Below are positions 12,816 through 23,713 of a stretch of DNA of 64,000 bases, piece after piece. Source of the stretch: Epiperipatus broadwayi. Lineage: Eukaryota; Onychophora; Udeonychophora; Euonychophora; Peripatidae. Location of the stretch: the NCBI GenBank assembly GCA_028023455.1, contig JAQFVV010000030.1:10732495-10796494 (forward strand), in the 5' to 3' direction. Both the position numbers and the translations under genes were made by a program. The notes under the pieces were generated by a model. The model was given only the letters and a program-made list of their open reading frames with translations, was not told the origin of the DNA and ran no database searches. Numbering within the stretch: position 1 is the first letter of the stretch; each line of letters opens with the position of its first letter.

Positions 12816-14976
12816 TTGTCCTACTGGCATACTTGTAAAATAAGTCATTTCTATTGCAACAATGGTACAAATTACCACTCAAATATTTATGTTCTAATAT
12901 ATATAAAAATATGCTTTCTTTGTACCACACAAAATTACCATGATACTGTTCTTTATATTGACTTTGATAAACACATTCTGTTCTTTCTAGTAATTTTTGA
13001 GAGTTAATTTTAATCTTTTCTGGTGAACTTAATTCAACTTCTAAAGTTTGAACACCTTCATTCATTTTATTATAATGCATTTTTATTTCTCTTAACTCTA
13101 GAGTACTATTGTCTAACCATTGAAAACCTAACTGTCCAATTTCTAAATTGTCAACAGTGTCCTTTAATCTTTCACAACTTAATTCTACTTCTTCTGATTG
13201 CTTTTGTGAATTTAATTTTATTTCTAAGGATCTATCAACTATTTTATCCTCACTATAGTACTCATCAAAAGTTTTAACTTTATCTATATCCTCTTTATAA
13301 ACTAACTTTTTGTAGGATTTATTCATTCCTATAATATCATTATTCAACTTAAAAGATTCCTTGGGTTCCTTTAATATATTATCATATAATTCATTATTTC
13401 CATTAATTATTTTAACAGACTCTTTATTATTCTGACTTTGAAAAATCAAGCCCTCTCCTTCCGATTTACTAGAAACATTCGATACTATTTCCTCAATAGA
13501 ATTTTGAGATTTTGAATTTATCCCTAACTGTTTTAGTAATCTCTCTTGTAATTCCTTATTTTTCTTTATCTCCATTTTATGTTCCTCTAACACTTGACTA
13601 GATCTCCGAATTTCTAATATCGTTTCATCTATCCTTTCTATTCGTTGTTGTGCCTCTATCTCCTTTGCCATTACTTCTTCTATCATAGTCTGAAAATCTA
13701 ACTTTACCTCCACACAACAATGACCTTTCTTCTGTATCTCAACATTCATATCTATATCTTTCTTAATCATTTCAATAGATTCTTTATGCTTTTTTATCTT
13801 TTCATCAACCGATTCAAGAATCTTTCTAATTAATTCTTCATTTTTAAAATTTTTTCCATTTACTAAATCTATCAATGGTTTATCTTTTTCCCTATCATCT
13901 ATCAACTCAACAGATGGTATATTTGCTTCTAGTTTTTTAGTAACCAATTCAACAGATTCCTTTTGAATCTCTATTTCTTCATGAATTAACTCACTATCTG
14001 TACTAATTTTTTCAACAGATAACTGGGTTTCATCACTAGTTAATTTAATAAAAAATTTGTCTTTTCTTAAATCATCTTCTGCTATCTTATCAAATGATAC
14101 ATTATCATTTACATCCTTGTTAACTAATTTAAGAGAATCTTTGTTTTCTTCTGCCAAACTACTACATAAGTTAATATTTTCATTAACTATTTTAATTACT
14201 TGTGGATTTGCTTTTCTTATTATTTTAACAAGTTGTCTATTTTCTGCCATACTTTTACTAATTAAACTAATAGGTTCTTTATGCTTTTTCAAATCTGTAC
14301 TAGTTACTTTAACAGATTTATCATTTACTTTGAAAGATACTTTATGATTTGCTATATCCTTATCAATTATCTCAACTGATGGCTTAGATTCAGTTTCTAT
14401 ACTTTTAGATTCAATATTTTGTGATTTATTATTCTCCTCTAATTTATTTTTCAAATTAGCATCTACTATTGTAACATCTTGACTAACTATCTCAACAGAT
14501 GATTTACTATCTTCAACATTTTTATTAATAAATTGAGTTTCTTTCCACATCCTTTCTTCAATCAACCTCACGAACTCATGGATATATTTATCAATTATTT
14601 GGAATCTCTTATCAAATATACGATCTATAGATTCACACATATTATCTGTGTATTTATCAATTATTTGGTTTCTCTTCTCAAGTATATGATTTATAGATTC
14701 ACGCATACTATCTGTGTATTTATCAATTATTTGGTTTCTCTTCTCAAGTATACGATTTATAGATTCACGCATACTATCTGTGTATTTATCAATTATTTGG
14801 TTTCTCTTCTCAAGTATACGATTTATAGATTCACACATACTATCTGTGTATTTATCAACTATCATTTCAATCTTCTTGTGAAGATTATCAGCAACTACTT
14901 CAGAAGTTATTGGTTTCTCCATTAAATTCCTTAAATAAAAATTACCACAGATCAAGGGCTCACCATCTCCAATCAT
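12766..14976 (-). CDS. Large coiled-coil protein of the LTR element (main frame)
   Basis: An uninterrupted frame of about 736 codons starting at ATG 14974-14976. A further in-frame ATG lies 18 codons on and could be the true start (MEKPITSEVV). The first ~140 residues hold about 4.5 tandem copies of a 22-residue unit (IIDKYTDSMRESINRILEKR). Residues ~150-740 are polar, Lys/Glu/Ser/Asn-rich and strongly heptad-like, with looser repeats of the form KESVELVxKDI. There is no signal peptide or membrane segment, and no capsid, zinc knuckle, protease or polymerase motif. By position (first frame after the 5' LTR and leader) it sits where Gag should be. I do not recognise the protein. A structural role in particle assembly is inference only. 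Confidence 0.7.
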   Translation of the reverse strand: MIGDGEPLICGNFYLRNLMEKPITSEVVADNLHKKIEMIVDKYTDSMCESINRILEKRNQIIDKYTDSMRESINRILEKRNQIIDKYTDSMRESINHILEKRNQIIDKYTDNMCESIDRIFDKRFQIIDKYIHEFVRLIEERMWKETQFINKNVEDSKSSVEIVSQDVTIVDANLKNKLEENNKSQNIESKSIETESKPSVEIIDKDIANHKVSFKVNDKSVKVTSTDLKKHKEPISLISKSMAENRQLVKIIRKANPQVIKIVNENINLCSSLAEENKDSLKLVNKDVNDNVSFDKIAEDDLRKDKFFIKLTSDETQLSVEKISTDSELIHEEIEIQKESVELVTKKLEANIPSVELIDDREKDKPLIDLVNGKNFKNEELIRKILESVDEKIKKHKESIEMIKKDIDMNVEIQKKGHCCVEVKLDFQTMIEEVMAKEIEAQQRIERIDETILEIRRSSQVLEEHKMEIKKNKELQERLLKQLGINSKSQNSIEEIVSNVSSKSEGEGLIFQSQNNKESVKIINGNNELYDNILKEPKESFKLNNDIIGMNKSYKKLVYKEDIDKVKTFDEYYSEDKIVDRSLEIKLNSQKQSEEVELSCERLKDTVDNLEIGQLGFQWLDNSTLELREIKMHYNKMNEGVQTLEVELSSPEKIKINSQKLLERTECVYQSQYKEQYHGNFVWYKESIFLYILEHKYLSGNLYHCCNRNDLFYKYASRTKFVKIKLKLKRYSISI
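14590..14880 (-). repeat. 66-bp coding tandem repeat
   Basis: The motif tgtgtatttatcaa recurs at about 14647, 14713, 14779 and 14845, exactly 66 bases apart. Units differ by few bases, so the array is recent or homogenised. It encodes the 22-residue repeat at the N-terminus of the coiled-coil protein. Confidence 0.85.
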
Positions 14977-14991
14977 TATCCCAACAAGCAA

Positions 14992-16554
14992 TTACTCAAC
15001 TAAGCAAAATACAAGCCTTTTAATTTTATTATTCATAGTAGCTATCCGACAATCTAAATTTCAGTTGTTTGAACTCATAAACTTATTGGCTTATAAAAAG
15101 TCTCTTCTATCACTATAACAATAATAAATTCCTCTAAAAATATATATATAGAGAGAGAAAAAGTAACAACTGAGATCACTAACTAACATTTATTTATATG
15201 TAATGATAATAAATATTCTACACTCATATAATATTGAAATGTGGAAATTTCATATCAAATTTAATATAACCTCATAATATTTAAAATATAATAAAATGTT
15301 CACATGCCTTAAAAATAACTAATTCAATAATATTGTGAGATAACTTTCTCACTCAAAATAATGGTAGTTAAGCATAAAATTATTAAATTGATACCTATAA
15401 ATTTTCTGGACCTTAAAACTTAACACCATTTTATATACAAAAAAAAAAAAAAATCAACTTCACTAATTATTAGCTTTTGTGCCCAAAACACTATTTTACT
15501 AAAATTGTACTAATGCAATTTATTATCAACAAACATTCACTAATTGAACTTCATGTTTAAAAGTCACTTATAATGGAAAATATAACATTGATATGTTTGT
15601 TTTCAAACCCTAATTGATAATCAATGTAATAGATTATTTGTTACCAACAATAATCAATTAACCAAGCCCTTAAGTTTGGTGTTATATATTTAAGTTATAT
15701 ACTTATCTATTCCTCCAAAGATCCGACAGATACTGACAGCCAAAAGATTGATTAGCACTTCACAACTTTGATATAGATAAAAGAATTCAATCATTACTCC
15801 TAAAGCATACAATGTTTCATGAACACTTAGATGATTATCACATTTCATTCTATCCAAGCTACTACAACCCATAATAATTTTCTGAAAACACTATTACACT
15901 GCCCTGCTTACATCCAAGTCTTAGGGGCTATTATTTATAAAATATTTCCTTGCTCATCTTTGGGAGACTTAGAGGCAAATATTATACATATATCAAAATA
16001 ATTATACCTTACTCTCTCTGGAGTTTTAGAGGTAAAATCATGGCAGGACTACTGTTAACTGCTTCATGATAAATAATAATAAACATCAAAATTTGGGTTG
16101 GAGCAGTAAATGAGATCAATCAATCACAAGTGACATGAATGCATCACATCCTCAAGACAATGACAAAAATTCCCCATCCAACATCAATACTTGCAACAGA
16201 ACCAACCAAACTCCAACAATCAAATATCCAATCTAACCCTCAAAATTATAGATTTTCTACAACATAAACTTTCCAAATATGGACAAAATTATTACGCTAT
16301 AATTTAACACCATCAATATAATTTTTAAATTGAAATTAAACTGCTTCATGACTATATTTATCTTTCATCATTAAAAAAATACAATAACAGTAACAATCAC
16401 CATCTAAACATAAGGCCAAAATATTTCCATTTATATAAAAAAAATTAAACACACAAAATGCTTCTCTTTCTTTAAACTATACATCTCACATCAATATATA
16501 TACTACACATCTCTCAGGTATGTGGGGTATTTCAAGCCCTAATTAGCTTATTTC
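14992..16554 (-). other. Non-coding leader of the coiled-coil element
   Basis: About 1.6 kb between the primer site and the protein frame, with no convincing gene. A 60-codon minus frame at 15690-15872 has no recognised motif. At about 15600-15690 the sequence resembles the U5 side of the LTR (ccaagcccttaagtttggtg against ccaagcccctaactttga). A long leader is usual in LTR elements, where it can carry packaging and translation signals; none is identifiable here. Confidence 0.5.
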
Positions 16555-16574
16555 GAGCCCTAGTTGTTGCGCCA
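16555..16574 (-). other. Primer-binding site of the coiled-coil element
   Basis: Two bases after the 5' LTR (minus strand) the sequence is TGGCGCAACAACTAGGGC. The TGG start matches a tRNA 3' CCA, as expected for a tRNA primer site. The gypsy element site starts TGGCGTCCCAAC. I cannot name the tRNA. Confidence 0.6.
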
Positions 16575-16576
16575 AA

Positions 16577-19036
16577 TGTAATGGAATGTACTTGCTGCAT
16601 TCCATTTAAATTGAAGAAAGAAGGCCCCAAACATTGGGAAAGCCAAATATAATGGAATGTATCTTTATATATGATCTCAAATGAAAATAAACATATGAAC
16701 TTTTGTAACAATAATTATTAGTTAACCAAGCCCCTAACTTTGATACACCAAATGTAATGAATAATTAAACAAACATATTATGCTGACTACGTTATGGCGT
16801 CCAAATGTAATGGAACATACTTTTACTCCATTATACAATCATCAGTTAACTGGGACCAACAGTTTATGGTGCCAAATGTAATGGACAATATATCATATAG
16901 ACATATTATATCTCAAATGTAATGGAACATCAATATATGAAAAGAAAATAATGCTTCAAACATTGGATGATAAACGTAATGGAATATATATAATCTAAAT
17001 GAATCCAATTGTTGAGAAAGCCTAATATAATAAATTGTATAATTTAAATGAAGAAAGACAAAATTATCCCAGTTATATTTAAATAAATTGTTTATATGCC
17101 CTTCCAACTAGCTATACATGAAATAAATCTAAAATCATATAGAGCAATGAGATCTATCCTTATAATTTATTTTCAAGATTGATATAACTAACTAATCAAA
17201 TATATATATCAGAAACAAAGGTAATTCTATTAAATCCAATATACACATCTATTATGTAAATTTATGTATATCTAAACATATCAATGAATAATAATATGTG
17301 TAAGTAACTTAAAGACTAAATAATAAGTGAAATACGTAGTTATCCTCTATTAAATTGTGAATTCAATTAATTTCATAATGACTTTGGCACTAAAAGAAAA
17401 ATAATAATAAAATATTAATACACTTTCAAATAAATTACAAAGGCATTACTTATAAAACAAATAGTACATCCTTTATTTTTATATTATGGTTTAATTTTAG
17501 GTAATATCAATGTTTTAAATACAAACCCAAATAATAAATATACATATATACTTGCAATAAGTATATATATTAAATAAATAAAGACATATCTGTGCTTAAC
17601 AAGTAGGTATTAATATAAATACAAATCCATATTTATATTTTTCAGATATTTAAAATAATAAATAAAAAAATATTATATACAGCAAATATATATAAATTAT
17701 TGTTTTGGTATGCATAAGAATCATTATATAAAGTTAAAAAAAAAAGAAAGAAATAAATTAATAATAAAACAATTTTTATAATAAACATTTGCGAATATAA
17801 ATTTACTTATTAAAATATACATAACAACTCATATGCAACCCAAACTTATAAGCCATACTTTAAGATTTTAAATTACTTAAGTGTTAATTTTGACACCTGT
17901 TAAACGTTTATTGCTGTTAGAAAACAAGACGCTTGAATTGAATATTTATAAAACGTTATATTTTTATAATGAAAAATAAAAGTAAAAAAAAAATGAATAT
18001 CGATCTCAAAAGTATATATATATATCATTTATACTAATAAAGTTTTTTTACTACCTTTCAAAGTTCACATGTCTAGTTTTCCTTCAAAAGTCAACTTATT
18101 CCATTGTTTTATTTCTTTATCCGTTTAATATTAGAATGCATTCTAGTTAAAGTGAAGAAACTATCACGTTAGAGAAAATTGTCAATTCTTGGATGTATGT
18201 ATATTTTTATCCTTCTAAAATTTCTTTCCTTGAAAAATAAATAAATAAATTGAAATGTTAAATCCAATATATTAATTCTAGTTACCTCCAGATTATTATT
18301 AGATTGACCATTATAGATTCCAGATAGCTATGTCAAATTTCGGCTTCAGACGCGATGAAATACATATATTGAAATTTGCCTAGTTTTTCTTTTTAAACTG
18401 CCTTGGAATAAATGAAAGAAAATGGTGCAGCCTCTTGGCTGCGATATATCTCTATTAGCCTGTCATGATTTATGTATTTACCATAGAAATCTATCTTATT
18501 CCAATATTCTGAAGAATGGTAATTTCAAAGACACAAAGTACAACAAAATTTTATCCTTCAGTTGGTTTTATTACTATCTTAATAATAATGGCTTCCTCTT
18601 TTTGTTGTTGCTGTTGTTCCACGTGCTAGCAAATGCTGTTTTGAAAACCATTGTTACACATGTTTTATTTTAAACAATTAACATTAAAAAAAAATAAAAT
18701 ATCAAGCATATATATAAAAAATATTAAATTGAAAATTTATTTGACAGCTTTAAAAATATACATAAATAATAATATTGCATTTTTTTAATAATCACTGCAA
18801 ATAAAATAATTTTTTTATATAATCAACAATTTATATGTCTTCATTTATTTATAATAATTAAATATTCATAACGATGTACCATCAACATATAAATAAAATA
18901 ATAACTTCAAACAATAACTATACCTAATAACCATAAACAATAATAATACTTCATATATAAACATCAACTCAAAGAGATTTTTTTTTTATATAACAAATGA
19001 TAATTTTTAAAATATAGATAGACATCGATATTTACA
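16577..19036 (-). repeat. 5' LTR of the coiled-coil element (2460 bp)
   Basis: On the minus strand it starts TGTAAATATCGATG and ends CCATTACA next to the primer site. It should hold the promoter and start of transcription, which I cannot place. Its near identity to the other LTR marks a young insertion. Confidence 0.9.
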
Positions 19037-19040
19037 ATAG

Positions 19041-20585
19041 ATATAAACTTTCTATCTCTATTTCCTTTAATTTAAAAATTCATGAAAATATCTCATTTAA
19101 TTTTTAAAAAAGCAGTCAATATTTAAACAATTACAATCAGCAATCTCAATCTGTTGGCTACACACCCTCCTTCATTCTGTGGAACAATATGTTTACATAG
19201 ACACTATAGTTTACAATTTGACTAAAGAGAATAAAATTGTTGATTCAAAAAATCTTTCATTAAACAGGTAAATATAATTTGTTCTGAAATTAGAATAACA
19301 GATATTCAATGATAACTTCAAATCTAAAATTATAACTATCAACCTGCATTGCAACTACACATTATACAGATAATAAAATTACTAATGTTGGAGGTTAAAT
19401 AGCTTTGTAATGTAAATATGTAAAAAAAGTCAACACTTAAATAATATCAATAACAATCAAAAATGTAAGGCAACTTTCTTTAAACAATAAAGTAATATAT
19501 ATATAATTTGACTATGACATTTTTATTATAAACTATAATCAATAATAAAAATGTGTTTACTTTAGATTTTAGCTAATTAGTCACATATTCAAATTTATTG
19601 AATGATATTTATTTATCTAGTTTTATGTAGTCACAGAAAATATAAAAATGCATCTAGAACTGTATGTATACATGAATAGATTGATAAAAGCTAAAATGAA
19701 TTTGCATTTAAATGAAAGGATACACTTAGATTCCTTTTAGAGATTTAAAAAAAAAGTGAGCAGTGCAAATTATAATTTTACTCCTACTTTCTTCTCATTA
19801 CATTAAGTGAGTAAACAAATATAATATATTTGCTTATCAATAAGCACCAATTCAGTGTGGTTATTTTATTCACTTATATCTCCGAGTTTAATATCAAGAA
19901 ACGTCATATAATTTAATCTCAATTACCTAATAATTGTTGCTGAAATATTAGCTTTCTAAACATTAGTATGAATGTATATGTGAATTATCTCTCTTTTTAA
20001 TTGATGTTGTTACAGTCATGAATGATAAATCTAATTTTTCTCCTGCTCTCAGGATACTATAACACAGACAACAAAAGAAATGAGATGCAGTATGCCAAAA
20101 ATCTCTTAACTATGAATCCAGGTTGTCATTTGATGATAACCATTTATTTATGTACCTGCAAATATAGATTACTTGCAGGCCTGTAAGATTACATACATTT
20201 GTTATTAAAAGAAAGTTGGAGTGTTTGAAGTTATAAGCAAAAATAAAGAGAGTTGATTTAAAAAGTGTGCATATCATTGCAAAACTGCTTGTCTCTTTCA
20301 CTATGTGATGGTATGTCACAAAAAGGCATACAGTGATTTATTTAATTATCTATGAAAGATAAAAAAAATGACAGAACTGAGTTAAAGTTTTTTTGAACCC
20401 TTGAAATTAGTTTTATTCATTATATTAACAAGAACAATATATGCTCTTCAAACGATAAACACAAATAAAAAAAATGACCACAACACACACTTATTATTTA
20501 GATAAAACTAGCAGACATATGAATCTGATTTCATCTTGGTCCCTAAATATTAAGGAAAACGAATTTATAGGGCAAGAAAAAACTC
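19041..20585. other. AT-rich spacer, no gene seen
   Basis: No repeat with a partner in the window and no plausible coding exon. The 69-codon minus frame at 20110-20319 shows no domain. Confidence 0.45.
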
Positions 20586-20589
20586 TCTG

Positions 20590-20880
20590 ATTAATATTTT
20601 GACAAATGCCAGTTATTACTTTTTTCTGCCCAAGGGCTTATTTGAATAATATTTTAGATCAGGGCTATTTGTAAATAAAACTCCTTAGATTCACTTTGGA
20701 ATATCAGGGACTAAATCACCCCTTAGAAATGATTTCTTTGTTTGCTATTTTGACAAGACCTTAGTCTGTAAACAAAAGAATATCAAGATAGGCTCTATAA
20801 TACAAGCAGTAATTATTTTTATATAACTAAGAAGAAATATACGCCTTTACTTATTCTAGCGTTTTGCTAATTAAAAATAT
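20590..20880 (+). repeat. Dispersed repeat family E, copy 1
   Basis: About 290 bp that reappears inverted at 48890-49140. Shared blocks include cagggactaaatca / cctgccattccag-type sequence, aaatgatttctttgtttgc, and the end ctagcgttttg (reverse complement caaaacgctag). It is non-coding, and the class (SINE or MITE) is unclear. Confidence 0.55.
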
Positions 20881-21239
20881 TAAAGCAACAATTTAACGGT
20901 AAAATTCTATCATTTTAATATTTAATAATATTAAATTATAACAATAATTTAAAATGAATTTTCCATCGCATTTGAAATATAATTCATTTCAAGACTTACA
21001 TCTGCAGTTAATTTACATTACATTTATACAGTTCCAGCACTGAGGTATGAGGCGCTTTGTGCAAGTCGCTTTTCGGTGTCCTAATTTTTTAAGCCCGAAA
21101 TAAATTGAATATATATTTGTGCATTCTTTCATTATACGTAAATAATGAAACATAAAATGTTTATATATACATATTATTAATTGAATTGAAATATTTTCAT
21201 TACAAAGGAACTTTTCTAGTCTTTAAATTAGAGAACTTT

Positions 21240-22870
21240 TTAATTAAGGCACCCAGATCCAACTCATCTAATAATTCACTTTTTGTAGAGATCTTGCGAC
21301 ATTAAGGACTTAAATAATTTTTTATCTTTTTATTTTTATTTTGGAGAAACTTCTTTAATTGGCAAGTGTTACCGGTAAAGTCAAATATATTCTTAATGTA
21401 ATTCGGGAATGAATCAACTAAATAATTATTATACATAAAATTTAAAATATCCTTGATGATCATCTTTTTATCTAAAAGGTATTGTAAAGATTTTATTTCT
21501 TTGAATAGAAATGCACCATCTACATCGTTGCTCTATTATCTGCTTATTTTAATTCTAAATTCTTACAGTATGGTAAAATTTCACTTTCATATCAATCTGA
21601 TAATGTATTCCATCTAGGTAAAACTTTAAATATGTCAGTGTTCTTTCAAAACTTAAAACCTTTTATACAACGACATTAATGCAGAATCTATTATTACCAA
21701 AAGAAAAGATGTTTTAAAATTTAATTTCAGATCTTCAATGCATTCATTCATCTTGTGATTCCTTATCAAAAAGTCTTTTCTTTCTTCTTCATCTTGTATT
21801 GCAGAAAATGTTGACTCGATCTCTAAGTTTTCTTTCTTCTGAGCCACACAACTTATAATAGATTCAAATGAATTATCTTTTTAAATGAATTCAAATCATC
21901 TATAATTTCTTTTAAACTTTGAATAACTTCACTCAGGTTGCAATCACGACTCTGTAATAGCTTGCTAATGACATTATTTTTTTTCAAAATATGATTCCAC
22001 ACAGTCAGAGAACAAATAAATTTTAAATGATTTTAATTTTGATGTCAATGCATTTGTCTGAAATATTGTGTCCATGTCTCTTGTAGTATCATTTTTAATT
22101 TCCTGTAAAGCAATAAATATTTTTGGCCTATAGTTTTAATGGTCAGTTGGCTTCAACATGGCTTTCTCATCTCGTATTACACAATGGTTTTAATGTTATG
22201 CTAGTTACATATTTAAATAAAATATTCCATCGTTTTATGGACGCAGAAAAAGAATTGTAAAATTCCTGAATAATACTGAAGAAACTAAGAAGTTTCTAAT
22301 TAAATTTTGACAGTCATATTTACATCTAAATTGTGAGTATGTGCTGAACAAACAAAACTTAAAAATCTCTAGGATTATTTTCATTATTTTTGTTGTAGAC
22401 CATTGTGTTTGCCTTTCATATTAACAGCATTGTCATACCTCTAATCCTAAAGATTTAGAAATCTAAATTTAGTTTTTTAATATTTTAAAATAAAATCAGA
22501 CAATACCTGTCCCTTTGTGTCTTCTACAGAACAAAGTTCTATAAAATATTTTCTAATTTTATTTGTGTTTAATTTTTAATCATTATGCACTAAACGAATT
22601 ATACTTGGTATTTGTTCAACTTCACTTACATCAGGTGTTGTATTTAAAGTAATGGGGTAATTTGCGTATGTGTATCCACAAATCAAAAACGACCTATGTA
22701 ACTGATCAGGAATGGTAGCATTAAAATATAAGTTGAAATTATTGATTTCATACTGATTCAGGTTTGTACAAGGCAAACCCTCTTTTAATATCTTATTATG
22801 TAGCTCATCTGTTTCATCTCCATCAAATAAGTTAAATAAATCACTATCTGTATGATATTTATTCAGGTTT
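21240..22870 (-). pseudogene. hAT transposase remnant (ZMYM1/DUF4371-like)
   Basis: Read in all three minus frames, the order of hAT/DUF4371 hallmarks is preserved. TTPDVSEVEQ is at about 22620, ELCSVEDTKGQ at about 22530, GYDNAVNMKGKHNGLQ at about 22395-22440 and CSAHTHNL at about 22330-22356. DEEERKDFLIRNHKMNEC is at about 21745-21800, LPVTLAN...SFSK at about 21345-21375, and MSQDL near 21300. In intact relatives this enzyme cuts and pastes the transposon and uses a GYDNAxNM-containing catalytic core. Many frameshifts and stops make this copy dead. Confidence 0.8.
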
Positions 22871-23559
22871 GTTGGATGAAGATTGGACTATTTTAGCATA
22901 GAATGTTGTGTGTGCCTTGTCCTCATTTATAATAGATTGTGTAGATGCAGAAGCAGCTTCATTGCAAGTTTCCTTGCTAGGAGTATTGAGATTTAAGCAT
23001 AGTATCTTAATATTATTTTGGTCAATCACGTCCTTAAGATTTCTAACATTATTAAGATTATCTTTTTGACTTTCTGGAAACTTTTCGATTTTAATGATTT
23101 CTGCATCTATTTTAGATCTAATAGAATTTTCTTCAAAATAAAAATCATTGAACATCGTAGGAGATTTATTGTGTTTAAAATCTTTTTGATTAATATTTTT
23201 AAAGTGACTTTTGGAATTTTTATTTCTTACTGTATCTTTCATAGACCTTCTATCATTAATAATGTTATTAACGTTACTTTTATTAACAGCACTATTGTTA
23301 TTTTTAATGATGTCTGTAGAAGCTTTATTTTTGTAGAAAAGGGTTAAGATTTAGAATTAATATTCATTAGAGAAATAACTTCATTAGGATTAACTTTTTC
23401 ATTTAAAGAAGTAAGTAGAAAAGATTTTTTACCATCTAATATGAGTGAACTTGACCTGTGATTGGCAATATCCATGGAATCCATATTATTTGCTGAGTCC
23501 TTGCTGCCTGCAGTTGCATCTTTGAAATACTCAGAGTTAAAATTAGTAACATAACTCAT
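22859..23559 (-). pseudogene. N-terminal part of the hAT-associated protein
   Basis: A minus frame starting at ATG 23557-23559 (MSYVTNFNS) stops at 23344. A second frame is already open there and continues to 22859, so the two are one coding region with a single frameshift near 23340. The sequence is Asn/Lys/Ser-rich and low in complexity (for example KSHFKNINQKDFKHN), with no recognised domain. It lies directly upstream of the transposase remnant and probably was its N-terminus. No zinc finger is visible. Confidence 0.45.
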
Positions 23560-23713
23560 ATTTTTTACTAACACTAGTATAGGCTAAAATAAATTAAAAC
23601 TGCTTGGTTATGTGAAAATAACCCAGTAATTTTGGAACATTAGTCACTAAAAACAGCAGCCAGAAAAGGGAGAACTTTCCAGCCCTGCGCCTTCTAGCAA
23701 CATATTTTTTTTT

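Larger units (their letters stand above)
9177..19036 (-). mobile_element. Non-autonomous LTR retroelement encoding a coiled-coil protein
   Basis: A complete 9.86-kb insertion read on the minus strand. Direct terminal repeats (9177-11633 and 16577-19036) start TGTAA and end TTACA on the plus strand. The 4-bp target duplication ATAG is at 9173-9176 and 19037-19040. A primer-binding site follows the 5' LTR and a G-rich polypurine tract precedes the 3' LTR. The internal 4.9 kb encodes a roughly 1000-residue coiled-coil protein in several frames. I find no protease, reverse transcriptase, RNase H, integrase or zinc knuckle. The LTRs differ at only about a dozen sites, so insertion is recent and must have used enzymes supplied in trans. 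Confidence 0.85.
21035..23687 (-). mobile_element. Decayed hAT-type DNA transposon
   Basis: Contains a broken transposase on the minus strand. The left end (21035) starts CAGCACTGAGG. The right end read inward starts CAGGGCTGGAAAG (23687). These are plausible but imperfect inverted ends. The flanking octamers tacagttc and cgccttct do not match, so the ends are provisional. Confidence 0.55.

Noticed and set aside
12297-13277. Plus-strand frames with hydrophobic, membrane-like proteins (12297-13007, 13023-13277, also 14057-14925)
   Set aside because: They are antisense shadows of the repeat-rich coiled-coil gene; their repeats mirror the minus-strand coding repeats.
21035-23695. 8-bp target duplication for the hAT element
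   Set aside because: The octamers outside the best inverted ends (tacagttc and cgccttct) do not match, so the ends stay provisional.
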